Position numbers and translations under genes: made by a program. Below, piece by piece: positions 51,932-61,357 of a stretch of DNA of 64,000 bases. Under the pieces are notes generated by a model that saw only the letters and a list, made by a program, of their open reading frames with translations, had not been told where the DNA came from and made no database searches. This DNA comes from Xenorhabdus szentirmaii DSM 16338 (GTDB lineage Bacteria > Pseudomonadota > Gammaproteobacteria > Enterobacterales > Enterobacteriaceae), in assembly GCF_002632585.1 (NCBI RefSeq), contig NZ_NIBV01000001.1, forward strand, positions 858,094 to 922,093, given 5' to 3'. Position 1 is the first letter of the stretch, and each line of letters starts with the position of its first letter.

Positions 51932-54064
51932 ATGATTTACGCAGCCAGTAAAGAGCTGGATAGCCTGACGCTGGACGGGCTTAAGTCATTGTTAAGCAAA
52001 CCAGATATGCTGGAAAAAACCGTGCGTGATTTTGCCGCTCCCCGCTATAAAGAGGGCCATGAAAAAGGAATTCATGACCATGACGCCGTCGCAATCTTGC
52101 GTAAACTCATTCCTGTCGGAGAAAGCGCCGATCTTTTGCGTTTCAACCCTCATGCCAGAGGAATTGCCGTGCTTTTCTGGGAACAAATCCAACACGAAGA
52201 GCAGCCAGCACTGTGGCCTGAACGTGCCCGTACCTGTACCAACATTTATCAGCTTTTCCGCAATGATGCCGGTTTACTGGATCTACAGGCTGAAATTGAA
52301 GCGGAACTCAGCCTGTTCCTTGAACGCCATCCGCTCAAGTGTGAACCTTACCAGCAGACACAGGCAGCGGAGTATCTGAGTCTGGCATTAAGCCGGGCCA
52401 CCGTGGAATTCAATTTCAGCAAATATGCCAGAACGTTACTGGAAGGGTTGCAATCTGCACTGGAAAAAGCCCATATGTGGGGAGATTTCAACCACTCACA
52501 GCAGAATCTCGGGCAACGTTTCGCTCAGCGCTGGATGTTGGTGGAAAACTGGCTGAACGGGCTTTGTACTTTGTCTGAATTCGCGCCGTTGAAAGGTTAT
52601 ATTTCTGAATCCGTGGCACTGGTTTTATTGGATAAAACAATAAATACGCGTTTCAGTGAGGCCGACCTGCACTTTACCGTCACCGATTTAATCGGGGAAC
52701 ACCCTTCTATCGTCAACCAGACACTGACCCTGAGCCTTGATGATTATTTCTGCCGAATGCGCAACCAGCGAAAAGTGTTTATTCCTGCCTACCATCATTA
52801 TCAGGAATTGCGCCAACAGGTTTTAAGCCAGCAACGCCAGTCCCTGCGACTGCATGAATTCAAAGCCCGGCCACTCAGCTCCTTTGTGCGCAATAAACTC
52901 ATCAACGATGTTTATCTGCCGTTGATTGGTGACAACCTTGCCAAACAAATAGGTGCTCTCGGTGAGGGCAAGCGAACAGATTTAATGGGGATGTTACTGA
53001 TGATTTCCCCGCCCGGTTACGGCAAAACAACCTTGATGGAATATATCGCCAATCGGCTGGGTTTGATCTTTATGAAGATCAACGCACCGGCATTGGGGCA
53101 TGATGTCTTGTTACTCGATCCCGCCCAAGCGCCAAATGTGACCGCCCGGCAAGAATTGGAAAAACTGAATTTGGCGTTGGAAATGGGTAACAACGTCATG
53201 CTGTATGTGGATGATATCCAGCACACCAATCCGGAATTCCTGCAAAAGTTTATTTCCCTGTGTGATGGTACACGGCGCATTGAAGGGGTCTGGAAAGGCC
53301 AGACAAAAACCTATGATATGCGCGGTAAAAAGTTCTGTGTCGTTATGTCGGGCAACCCTTATACCGAATCTGGTGAGCTGTTCAAAATACCGGATATGCT
53401 GGCAAACCGCGCCGATATTTATAACCTCGGTGAAGTGCTGGGCGGCATGGAAGAGGCATTTACGCTGAGCTATATCGAGAACAGCCTGACATCAAACCCG
53501 GTACTGGCGCCTCTGGCATTGCGCGATATGAACGATCTGTACCGGTTTATCGACAAAGCGATGGGTAAACCCTTCTCCACCAATGAACTGAGTTATCCTT
53601 ACAGTGAAGCGGAGATCACTGAAATCGTCGCGATACTTGAACGCCTGCTGATGATGCGGGATATCGTATTCAAGGTGAACCAACAATACATCATCAGCGC
53701 CGCGCAATCGGATAAATATCGGACAGAGCCGCCATTCAAATTGCAGGGCAGCTACCGCAATATGAACAAGCTCAGTGAAAAAGTTTCTGCTGTCATGAAT
53801 GATGCGGAAATTCGGCGCATCATTGATGATCACTATTTGGGTGAAGCCCAACTGCTGACCAGCGGAGCGGAAGAAAACCTCCTCAAACTGGCAGAAATCC
53901 GCGGCACAATGACCCCGCAAGAAGCACTGCGCTGGCAACAAATCAAACGCGATTTCATGCGCAATAAAGCGCTGGGTGGCGACAATGCAGATGTTGGGGA
54001 TCGTGTTGTCGCTCAACTCGCGGATTTAGTTGAGAGTGTTCAGGCATTGGGGAATTCAAAGTAG
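51932..54064 (+). CDS. AAA+ ATPase, C-terminal partner of the DUF3686 protein
   Basis: This 710-residue protein has an N-terminal helical region (1-340), an AAA+ domain with Walker A 'SPPGYGKTT' (about 359-367), Walker B 'MLYVDDIQ' (about 423-430), sensor 1 'CVVMSGNPY' and an arginine-finger-like 'LANRADIYNLGE', and a helical C terminus. It resembles the MoxR/dynein-like AAA+ group. The frame is open without a start codon back to about 51845, reading 'SLKPYWSIALESESPQVYRA', which looks like real protein. Either the start is ATG 51932 or the gene is the 3' part of a fusion. Function is unknown. Confidence 0.8.
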   Translation: MIYAASKELDSLTLDGLKSLLSKPDMLEKTVRDFAAPRYKEGHEKGIHDHDAVAILRKLIPVGESADLLRFNPHARGIAVLFWEQIQHEEQPALWPERARTCTNIYQLFRNDAGLLDLQAEIEAELSLFLERHPLKCEPYQQTQAAEYLSLALSRATVEFNFSKYARTLLEGLQSALEKAHMWGDFNHSQQNLGQRFAQRWMLVENWLNGLCTLSEFAPLKGYISESVALVLLDKTINTRFSEADLHFTVTDLIGEHPSIVNQTLTLSLDDYFCRMRNQRKVFIPAYHHYQELRQQVLSQQRQSLRLHEFKARPLSSFVRNKLINDVYLPLIGDNLAKQIGALGEGKRTDLMGMLLMISPPGYGKTTLMEYIANRLGLIFMKINAPALGHDVLLLDPAQAPNVTARQELEKLNLALEMGNNVMLYVDDIQHTNPEFLQKFISLCDGTRRIEGVWKGQTKTYDMRGKKFCVVMSGNPYTESGELFKIPDMLANRADIYNLGEVLGGMEEAFTLSYIENSLTSNPVLAPLALRDMNDLYRFIDKAMGKPFSTNELSYPYSEAEITEIVAILERLLMMRDIVFKVNQQYIISAAQSDKYRTEPPFKLQGSYRNMNKLSEKVSAVMNDAEIRRIIDDHYLGEAQLLTSGAEENLLKLAEIRGTMTPQEALRWQQIKRDFMRNKALGGDNADVGDRVVAQLADLVESVQALGNSK

Positions 54065-54157
54065 TGTAATAAAGCCATGTCATCAAGAACCCCGTCGAAA
54101 ACAACGGGGGAATTGGGTGCTGATAGTTTAAAAAACTCGTTAAGGCCACAAAAAGAA

Positions 54158-54310
54158 ATGGAAATAATGATTACGGCTGTGGTGATTTTTATTCTGCTGG
54201 TTTGTGGAATAAGTTGGGGATTTACAGAGTGCAAGGCAGCGTCGATAATCTTGGCGTCAATGGGCAACTGTAACGCTTGCATTCAGGATCACCTGAATTC
54301 ACATTCATGA
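54158..54310 (+). CDS. Possible small membrane protein
   Basis: This 50-residue ORF (MEIMITAVVIFILLVCGISW, then a Cys-containing tail CKAASIILASMGNCNACIQD) has one clear hydrophobic helix. AAAAAGAA before the ATG is a weak ribosome site; the frame also opens further upstream at 54077. It sits in the 325-bp gap after the AAA+ gene. I do not recognise it. Confidence 0.3.
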   Translation: MEIMITAVVIFILLVCGISWGFTECKAASIILASMGNCNACIQDHLNSHS

Positions 54311-54389
54311 TAAAAAACAATGCCTGCGGGGAATAGTTGCCTTTTGTTGTTGCTAAAAATTGTAGCATCACCATGAAAAGGACACGGAT

Positions 54390-55337
54390 ATGCGAATTAT
54401 TACAATCTTTCTTATTTTTTGCTTTTATGGGGGTAACTCGCTGGCTGTAACTCCCCAAAATTATCTATATACATCCTCAGGAGAACTTGAAGAATTAGGC
54501 CCGTTGCTTGCAAGAGCAGATATTAACGGCGTACAGATAATCTATACTTGGAAACAATTGGAAAAATCACAAGGCGAATATGATTTCTCCGCGATAAAAA
54601 AGGATCTATCAGTACTTAACAAAATGAATAAAAAGCTTTTTATTCAGATCCAAGACCGTTTTTTTGAACCAACCCACAGAAACATTCCGCTCTACTTATT
54701 GCAAGAACCTCAATATCGTGGCGGTTTGATCGCGCAATCTGACAATCCGGGTGAAGGTAAATCGCCTGCTCAAGGCTGGGCTGCGGCACAGTGGAATGAG
54801 GCATTAAGAGAACGGTATCAACATCTTTTGTCGGCCTTGGCTACCGAATTGGATGGAAAAATCACGGGCATTAATCTCCCTGAAACAGCCATTGATATTG
54901 ACCTGAAAAAAGAAAATGCCGGCTTTACTTGCGATAAATACTTTTCAGCCACTATCGATAACATTTTATTTGCCAGAAAAGTCTTTAAAAAATCGTATGT
55001 TGTACAATATGTTAATTTCTGGCCCTGCGAATGGAATAACGACCATAACTATATGTCCCGCCTGTTTGAGATTGCACAGAAAAACAATATTGGATTGGGA
55101 GGGCCTGATATCGTTCCTTATAAGAAGGGACAAATGAAAAATTCATACCCTTTTTTCCATCAATACAAAAACAAACTGGCTCTTGTTGCAATGGCGATTC
55201 AGGAACCCACTCTCACTTATACAAACCCTCAAACTAAAAAGAAATTCACTCAGCAAGAATTTATCAAATTTGCAGAAGAATACCTGGGCGTTAATATTAT
55301 TTTTTGGAGTACCCATTCCCCGTGGCTGAATCAATAG
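54390..55337 (+). CDS. Exported protein with glycoside-hydrolase-like TIM-barrel features
   Basis: This 315-residue protein has a signal peptide (MRIITIFLIFCFYGGNSLAV). The body has a TIM-barrel look: 'GVQIIYTWKQLEKSQGEYDF' near residue 47 is typical of beta-galactosidase/GH42-like barrels, then 'KKLFIQIQDRFFEPTHRN', 'INLPETAIDI' with a possible acid residue, and 'YVNFWPCEWNN'. No exact family is assigned. It is alone, with an AAAAGGACA site before the ATG. A periplasmic or secreted carbohydrate-active role is inference. Confidence 0.6.
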   Translation: MRIITIFLIFCFYGGNSLAVTPQNYLYTSSGELEELGPLLARADINGVQIIYTWKQLEKSQGEYDFSAIKKDLSVLNKMNKKLFIQIQDRFFEPTHRNIPLYLLQEPQYRGGLIAQSDNPGEGKSPAQGWAAAQWNEALRERYQHLLSALATELDGKITGINLPETAIDIDLKKENAGFTCDKYFSATIDNILFARKVFKKSYVVQYVNFWPCEWNNDHNYMSRLFEIAQKNNIGLGGPDIVPYKKGQMKNSYPFFHQYKNKLALVAMAIQEPTLTYTNPQTKKKFTQQEFIKFAEEYLGVNIIFWSTHSPWLNQ

Positions 55338-55458
55338 ATTGAGTGAACTTATTGTTGTCAGAATAAAGATGAGCACTCTCTTTAGCCCAACAAACCAGCA
55401 TGTTGGAAACTGGTTGACAGGAAATAATTTCCTCGGAAAATCGTTACTTTTTAGTAAC

Positions 55459-55665
55459 ACCCAATGGATTTCAAGTTGCATCGCGGCGGCAAGAGAGTGA
55501 CAAATTCGTCGGGAACGAATTTGCCCGGCCAAAGGCTGGCCAGGGGTCGAGAGGCAGGTGCCTCTCAGACATCCCCGGAAGCATAGATAACCGTGTGTTT
55601 ATAAAAATGGTGGCCGGAGTGAATGAACGCAGCCAACAAAGAGGCAACTTGAAAGACAAAGGGGA
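55459..55665 (+). repeat. Complete copy of a dispersed MITE-like Xenorhabdus repeat
   Basis: About 200 bp are bounded by 11-bp inverted ends, TTTCAAGTTGC (55469-55479) and GCAACTTGAAA (55644-55654). Inner palindromes include CAAATTCGT/ACGAATTTG and GAGAGGCA/TGCCTCTC. There is no ORF. Pieces of the same element occur at 32658-32750, 43377-43460 and 57721-57760. I recognise ends of this type (TACCCTTCATCTTTCAAGTT) from Xenorhabdus and Photorhabdus genomes. Confidence 0.8.
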
Positions 55666-55695
55666 TAAAGTCTAAATGACAAGGTAATAATTACA

Positions 55696-56256
55696 GTGAA
55701 AATATGGCTACAAAAACGCCTTTACATCCTAATCGGGCTCGCGTCAATATTTATCATCATCCAGCTGCTGGATACCTTAACCTATGGTTCATTAAATAAG
55801 TTCGGTATTATTCCGCGTTACACCCAAGGGCTGATTGGCATTCCATTCTCTTCTTTCCTGCATGGTAGCTGGGGGCATTTGTTCAGTAATCTTCCCGCGT
55901 TGTTAGTCCTCAGCGCATTACTGATGACTCACTCCATCCGTTACTATGTGCTCGCCAGTCTGTTTATTATCTTTATGGAAGGCATTCTGGTCTGGCTATT
56001 TGGCCGAACCGCCATTCATATCGGGGCCAGTGGCTGGATCTTTGGCTTGTGGGGATTATTGCTGGCGAATGCTTACTTTCTGAGAAGGGCGAAAGATTTA
56101 TTCTTTGCCATTTTGGTGTTCATTTACTACGGCGGAATTGCTTTAGGGCTATTGCCATTACAAGAAGACATTTCAACCGAAGGGCATATTTTTGGTGCAA
56201 TCGCAGGATTATCTTTCTCTTGGCTATCCAAAAAATGGAATATGACGAACCATTGA
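55696..56256 (+). CDS. Rhomboid-family intramembrane serine protease
   Basis: This 186-residue protein has six membrane helices. It has the rhomboid 'HGSWGHLFSN' motif (residues 56-66), the catalytic Ser112 in 'HIGASGWIFGLWG', and His163 in 'EGHIFGAIAG', so the Ser-His dyad is intact. It cleaves membrane proteins within the bilayer; the substrate is unknown. The start is GTG at 55696 with AAGG 11 nt upstream. It directly follows the complete repeat, which may carry its promoter region. Confidence 0.85.
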   Translation: MKIWLQKRLYILIGLASIFIIIQLLDTLTYGSLNKFGIIPRYTQGLIGIPFSSFLHGSWGHLFSNLPALLVLSALLMTHSIRYYVLASLFIIFMEGILVWLFGRTAIHIGASGWIFGLWGLLLANAYFLRRAKDLFFAILVFIYYGGIALGLLPLQEDISTEGHIFGAIAGLSFSWLSKKWNMTNH

Positions 56257-56300
56257 TGTGAGATGAATTGGGAATATTACCGTATTCCCATTTCACAACA

Positions 56301-57167
56301 TTAACGGGAGATGGCGACATTCGCTTTGATATGTTTAAGGTGAACAACAATCGTAAAGGTAACAACGACCAATAATGACCATGCCCCCCATTTTCCTGCG
56401 TGGACAGCAGACCAGGCACCTAACTGATGAGGATATTGCCAGATCCCAAAGAACGTCCCGAAGTTTTCAGCCAGCCAAATAAAAAAGCCAATCAGTATAA
56501 AAGCAAGTAATAGCGGCATTTTGCGTTCTTTATCCAATGGCGTGTAAAAAACCGTACCACGCGCATACAAACCAAAAATAAATGCCGTTAAGTACCAGCG
56601 GTAATCACTAATATAATGATGGCTGAAGAAATTGATATAAATTGCCAGTGCCACCAGCGTTGCCATCCAATACGGCGGGTAATGCTCAATACGTACCTTA
56701 AAAAAGCGCCATGACTGGATAATGTAGCTCCCTACGGCGGCATACATAAAACCCGTGAATAACGGGACTCCCCAAAGTTTAGTCAGCGCGGGATCAGGAT
56801 ATTGCCACGAACTTATTGCTGCTGATGTTTTGAATAGCTCCATGATGAAACCCACCAAGTGGAAGACGCAAATCGCTTTCAGCTCATCCCATGTTTCGAG
56901 TTTTGACCACATCAGGAATGCTTGAAAAGAGACTGCAAATATGAGTAGCACATCATAACGCGGTATACCTAAGATGCCCTTCGTCGGAACCAGAAATAAA
57001 GCCAAAAAAAAGAAACCCGCAAATAAGCACGATCGCGCATTAATCAACCCAAAGAAAAGAAATTCTAAAATAAATCGCTTTATCCCTGTGCTGCCATTCG
57101 GCTCATGAGCCATTAACAAATCATCAATCTTGCGTAGCACATTAATTTTCAGGTACTTACTTTCCAT
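56301..57167 (-). CDS. DUF817 family membrane protein
   Basis: This 288-residue protein has about eight helices. The DUF817 marks are 'WQYPDPALTKLWGVPLFTGF', 'MYAAVGSYIIQSWRFFKV', 'FFSHHYISDYRWYLTAFIFG', 'GFFIWLAENFGTFFGIWQYP' and 'SAVHAGKWGAWSLLVVVTF'. Many His, Trp and Tyr on helices suggest a cofactor or lipid site, but the function is unknown. It converges with the rhomboid gene (44 bp). Confidence 0.85.
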   Translation of the reverse strand: MESKYLKINVLRKIDDLLMAHEPNGSTGIKRFILEFLFFGLINARSCLFAGFFFLALFLVPTKGILGIPRYDVLLIFAVSFQAFLMWSKLETWDELKAICVFHLVGFIMELFKTSAAISSWQYPDPALTKLWGVPLFTGFMYAAVGSYIIQSWRFFKVRIEHYPPYWMATLVALAIYINFFSHHYISDYRWYLTAFIFGLYARGTVFYTPLDKERKMPLLLAFILIGFFIWLAENFGTFFGIWQYPHQLGAWSAVHAGKWGAWSLLVVVTFTIVVHLKHIKANVAISR

Positions 57168-57720
57168 TCAATTAACCTGTTAGTGTTATTTTATGTTAAT
57201 TCACTACGATAATGTTTATTTCATCCCGCGAATTCTAACAGGATTTAAATAACCATTCACTAGCAGACATAATAGCAACACAATTAACCGTTTTTGATGG
57301 GTACATGACTTACTGCCCAAGATGAGCTTAAAGAAACCATCCTGTCTGCCCGCATCACGCATTCCTTATTTAATGTACTTTTTCTAACACTATATGATTG
57401 ATATTTCGATTAATAGTAATTTAAAGCATGACAAACCGTCAGATTAAGATAATGAGGAATATTATATTATTCCCATTCCACAGAATTATGAATAATAAAC
57501 TATAAAAAAGTCACCTTTGGTTATTTTTACTCTCACCATAGAAACTTTCATATCTAAAATAGAATAAAAAGACGATACTTTTAATCATATGATATGCAAA
57601 TTTTAACGACCAGCTCTACTCTAAATTAATAAAATTATTTCACACTACCTTAAAAAATCAATTTCACTGGGCGTTAACCAGAGATATTATCGGTATTTTT
57701 GAAAAAATTATTTATATAGC

Positions 57721-57760
57721 CAATGCATTTCAAGATACAGATTGAAAAACGAAGGATATA
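57721..57760 (+). repeat. Internally deleted mini-copy of the dispersed repeat
   Basis: CAATGCATTTCAAGATACAG (left end) is joined directly to ATTGAAAAACGAAGGATATA (like the right end AACTTGAAAGACAAAGGGGATA). The roughly 160-bp middle is missing. It lies in the 1.5-kb gene-free stretch 57168-58677. Confidence 0.5.
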
Positions 57761-57899
57761 AGCGTGTTCAAGTGAATAAAAAACAAATGATATATAAACA
57801 CATGGGGGAAGCATATTGTCATTGCTGCTGGGTGGATTGGCAATCCTACGGTGCATTATCAAAGGCATAGCAAAACTTAAATACTGTTTTGCCATGTTC

Positions 57900-58568
57900 T
57901 AACCTTCAGCTTCCCACCTTTTAGGTAAGTCTGTTACCCCAGAAGAAGCCCCCGGATTATGGCAATATCAATAATCTGCGCAAAAATGGCATTCCTGAAT
58001 CGGGGCAACCCACCCGACAGATACCCATCCAACCACGAAAGCGCGTATTGAAACGCAACTGGCATTCATCCTTGTATCAGCAACGGCCCTTATTATCGCG
58101 GCAACAATAGGATTTATGCTGTTTAGCTTCTCATCAGGGGTGATTTCTCAGGGCTATGGATAGGTTTCATTGCCGCTGTTTTGTCGCCCTATGTTCATTC
58201 ATGATAAGAAAACGCAGCCAAAATGAAGCCATCATCCTCACTGCTGCCACCATAAGCGGGATTGGCTTTAAGAAAGCTTATCCACTTCACAATATTGCCG
58301 ATTTTGATTGAGTCAGCATGAATGGTTCCAAGGTATTAATGCTTAAATCTGCCGATCATGTGGAATACCCGGAAATTATACATAAAACATTTTCCGGCGG
58401 ATTTTCATTACAAAAGAAAAGAAAAGAAACCGTATGGTCTGCAAGTTTTTCGGCACGCTCAAAGCAAATAATAAACGCCTTTCTGATGAAGAACTCATCA
58501 AGATGCTTCATGAATGCCTTCAAGCGGCACATGCTCGCCATGCGCTGAATCAGATCCAATCTGATTAG
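57900..58568 (+). pseudogene. Decayed coding remnants
   Basis: Several short frames look protein-like but are broken: 'GKSVTPEEAPGLWQYQ' (57926 on), 'PTTKARIETQLAFILVSATA' followed by a membrane helix and a stop (58025-58163), 'SADHVEYPEIIHKTFSGGF' (58350 on), and a last frame 58434-58568 (MVCKFFGTLKANNKRLSDEE, ending HALNQIQSD). Frame changes and stops separate them. I cannot name the parent gene; the first piece faintly resembles the start of an M48-type peptidase and the end may be another gene. The rest of 57168-57900 shows no gene. Confidence 0.4.
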
Positions 58569-58677
58569 TCGATTTCAGCCCGTTCTATTACAGGCTGATC
58601 ATCGTGTTCAACCACAGCCGAAAGCGCCCTGACATCAATTCATGATAATTAATTTTATACTTTATCGAATTCAGTGA

Positions 58678-60129
58678 TTACGTCCACTTTAATGCTGCAT
58701 CATCCACTGGCTGCTTAATCAGTACCTCTACATCCTTTTTATAGTCATGTGGTACATGCCAGTTTGGGCTTCTTCCCTGACGCGGAAGACCTTCATCTGC
58801 ACGTTTAACATAACCCGGCTGCAACTCGCCAAAAATATTTTCATGTTTCAGCATTTCATCCGATTGGGCGCAAGGAATAACTGACTTGGCACCACGGCGA
58901 TCCATTTCTTGCAATAAACGACAAACGTAATTTGCAGAGAGATCAATTTTCAATGTCCAGGAACTGTTTGTATAACCAAATAAATAAGCAAAATTCGGGA
59001 TGTTTTGGACTAATGTTCCCTTGTAGAGCATACGTTCGTTGCCCTGTAATTTTTTCTCATCAATGGAAATTTCAATGCCACCAAGGACGGATAATTTCAG
59101 CCCTGTGGCGGAAACGATAATATCAGCCGGTAATTTTTGACCGGATTTCAGCAAGATGCCATTTTCAGTAAAACGTTCAATATAATCAGTCACAATAGAG
59201 GCTTTACCCTCTTTCAGGACTTTTAAAAAATTACCGGAAGGAATTACGCACAAGCGCTCATCCCAAGGTATGTATTTAGGCGTCAGATGATTCATATTGA
59301 AATTTGGCCCAACCCTTTTGCGGGCCGATGACAGCAAGAACGATTTTAACAAGGTCGGTACATGCCGGCTGCTTTTATACAGTAAACGATGCAGAAAAAG
59401 ATTACGGTTTCTGCTGATGGTATAAACCCAGCGTTCCGGCATGAATTTACCGAGAAATTGAGATATTTTGTCTTTTTCAGGAACAGATAAGTAGTAACTG
59501 GGCGAACGTTGCAGCATCGTGATATGGGCTGTATCCTTCGCCATTGCCGGCACTAATGTTGCAGCCGTAGCACCACTGCCAATAACAACGACTTTCTTCC
59601 CTTTATAATTCAATTCCTCCGGCCAATGCTGAGGATGAACCACCGGCCCTTTAAAGTCATTAATGCCTGGGTAGTCAGGTAAATAAGCCTCATCATAGTT
59701 ATAATAACCTGTCGCCGCGATCAGATAATTACACGTAAAAGTATGGGTTTCACCCGTGGCTTCCTCAAGCGCCGTCACACGCCATTGACCCGTCGAGCCA
59801 GACCAATCTGCATGAGTGATTTTTAAACCAAACTGTATTTTTTTATCAATCCCATATTCTTTTGCTGTTTCATTCACATAACGTTTAATTGAATCTCCGT
59901 CAGCAAACACACTGATCCCGGTCCAAGGACGGAATTTATAACCAAAAGTCATCATATCTGAATCTGAACGAATCCCCGGATAACGAAACAAATCCCATGT
60001 ACCACCGATAGCCTGACGACGCTCCAAGAGAATAACTTTTTTATTGGGACACTCTCTGGCTAAATGGCAAGCCATACCAATGCCAGAAACTCCCGCTCCC
60101 ATAATCAAAACATCATAATGGTCATTCAT
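58678..60129 (-). CDS. Flavin-containing (Baeyer-Villiger type) monooxygenase
   Basis: This 483-residue protein has two Rossmann motifs, FAD 'GAGVSGIG' (about residues 10-17) and NADPH 'GSGATA' (about 184-189). Between them is the type I Baeyer-Villiger signature FxGxxxHxxxWP ('FKGPVVHPQHWP', about 162-173). It probably inserts oxygen next to a ketone, or oxidises N or S, with NADPH. ATG 60129 has AGGAGA upstream and is preferred to the longer frame. It is divergent from a LysR regulator, its likely controller. Confidence 0.88.
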   Translation of the reverse strand: MNDHYDVLIMGAGVSGIGMACHLARECPNKKVILLERRQAIGGTWDLFRYPGIRSDSDMMTFGYKFRPWTGISVFADGDSIKRYVNETAKEYGIDKKIQFGLKITHADWSGSTGQWRVTALEEATGETHTFTCNYLIAATGYYNYDEAYLPDYPGINDFKGPVVHPQHWPEELNYKGKKVVVIGSGATAATLVPAMAKDTAHITMLQRSPSYYLSVPEKDKISQFLGKFMPERWVYTISRNRNLFLHRLLYKSSRHVPTLLKSFLLSSARKRVGPNFNMNHLTPKYIPWDERLCVIPSGNFLKVLKEGKASIVTDYIERFTENGILLKSGQKLPADIIVSATGLKLSVLGGIEISIDEKKLQGNERMLYKGTLVQNIPNFAYLFGYTNSSWTLKIDLSANYVCRLLQEMDRRGAKSVIPCAQSDEMLKHENIFGELQPGYVKRADEGLPRQGRSPNWHVPHDYKKDVEVLIKQPVDDAALKWT

Positions 60130-60272
60130 ATAACTTCTCCTGCAAAATGCTTTTTTAAACAAACAAGTATTCAACGTAATTTGTTATATTATTTTTTATT
60201 TTCTGAGGTAACCATTTGCATTTATGTGGGGGGAGTATCACTATGGTGACTCACTAAGAAATTTAATCGTTA

Positions 60273-61259
60273 ATGATATCTATTTATTATCATAATCTCA
60301 TGATTCTTCATGGAAATGGCATCTTGAATAATTACAAATTACTCCCTGCTTTAGTTTCAATACTGCAAACACTGAATCTGACTGAATCCGCAAAGCAATT
60401 AAATGTCACGCAGTCTGCAATGAGCAAGACATTGAATCAGCTCCGTGAAGACTTTCATGACAAAATTATTGTGAGAGAAGCAAATAAATTCATCCTCACC
60501 CAAAAAGGAGAAAAACTGAAAGCGCAACTTCCTATTTTGATGCAGCAATTAGATGATTTATATGCCCCTGAATCAATGGAGCCAGGCTCTTGCAAAAGGG
60601 TATTTACCTTAGCTTCCAGTGACTATGTTGCCCAATCCATTTTACCGTCTATATTTCACCGCATTGAAACCGATGCACCTAATGCAAGCCTTGAATATAC
60701 ATTGTGGCATAAAGAAAATTTAAATAAATTTGCCGAACAACATATCGATTTAGTCACGACAATTGCTGATACGATACCGGATAATTTATACGGTAAGTTA
60801 ATGGCAGAAGATCAACTGGCTGTTGTATTCAGAAATACCGCAGCCCACTCTGATAAAGAGATGACGATTGATGATTATATCAATGGGCGGCATATCCTGA
60901 TCAGCGGGGGCGGAGATAAAAATAGCCCTGTAGATCATGAGTTAGCGATGATGGACCTAAAACGTCATATTTTCGCCACCGTTCCATTTTTCCAATCTGC
61001 TATAGAATTATTATTAAAGACAGATACCTTGTTAACCCTACCACTTCATATCGCTGCGGATTTCGCCCAACATCATGATTTGCGGGTAAAGCGCTTACCC
61101 TTTGAAGTTCAGGCACATAGGTACTACTTACTGTGGCACGCCAAACATCACCAAGATCCAGAACATCAATGGTTCAGAGAGATTTGCTTTCCTTTAATCC
61201 AGTCTCATCTGGACAGAACAATAAAACAGGGTATGAAAATAATTCATGCTGATCAGTAG
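60273..61259 (+). CDS. LysR-family transcriptional regulator
   Basis: This 328-residue protein has an N-terminal winged HTH ('LVSILQTLNLTESAKQLNVT', 'QSAMSKTLNQLREDF') and a C-terminal effector-binding domain. The start may be ATG 60273 or 60300; neither has a good ribosome site. It is divergent from the flavin monooxygenase across 143 bp and followed by a LysE exporter gene, so it probably controls both, in response to an unknown ligand. Confidence 0.85.
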   Translation: MISIYYHNLMILHGNGILNNYKLLPALVSILQTLNLTESAKQLNVTQSAMSKTLNQLREDFHDKIIVREANKFILTQKGEKLKAQLPILMQQLDDLYAPESMEPGSCKRVFTLASSDYVAQSILPSIFHRIETDAPNASLEYTLWHKENLNKFAEQHIDLVTTIADTIPDNLYGKLMAEDQLAVVFRNTAAHSDKEMTIDDYINGRHILISGGGDKNSPVDHELAMMDLKRHIFATVPFFQSAIELLLKTDTLLTLPLHIAADFAQHHDLRVKRLPFEVQAHRYYLLWHAKHHQDPEHQWFREICFPLIQSHLDRTIKQGMKIIHADQ

Positions 61260-61357
61260 ATTTTCCCATTTTTATATCAAAATCACTTTCAATAAAATAA
61301 TGATAAGCATAATTTTAAATTCAAAAAAATTAACTAATTATAATATTGGAAATATCA

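Noticed and set aside
51840..51932. Programmed -1 ribosomal frameshift joining DUF3686 and AAA+ genes
   Set aside because: No X-XXY-YYZ slippery heptamer in the right phase before the TGA; the AAACCC run lies after the stop, so a mutation or separate genes is more likely.
57674..57895. 73-codon minus-strand ORF
   Set aside because: Runs across the mini-copy of the dispersed repeat, has no ribosome site and no recognisable pattern.
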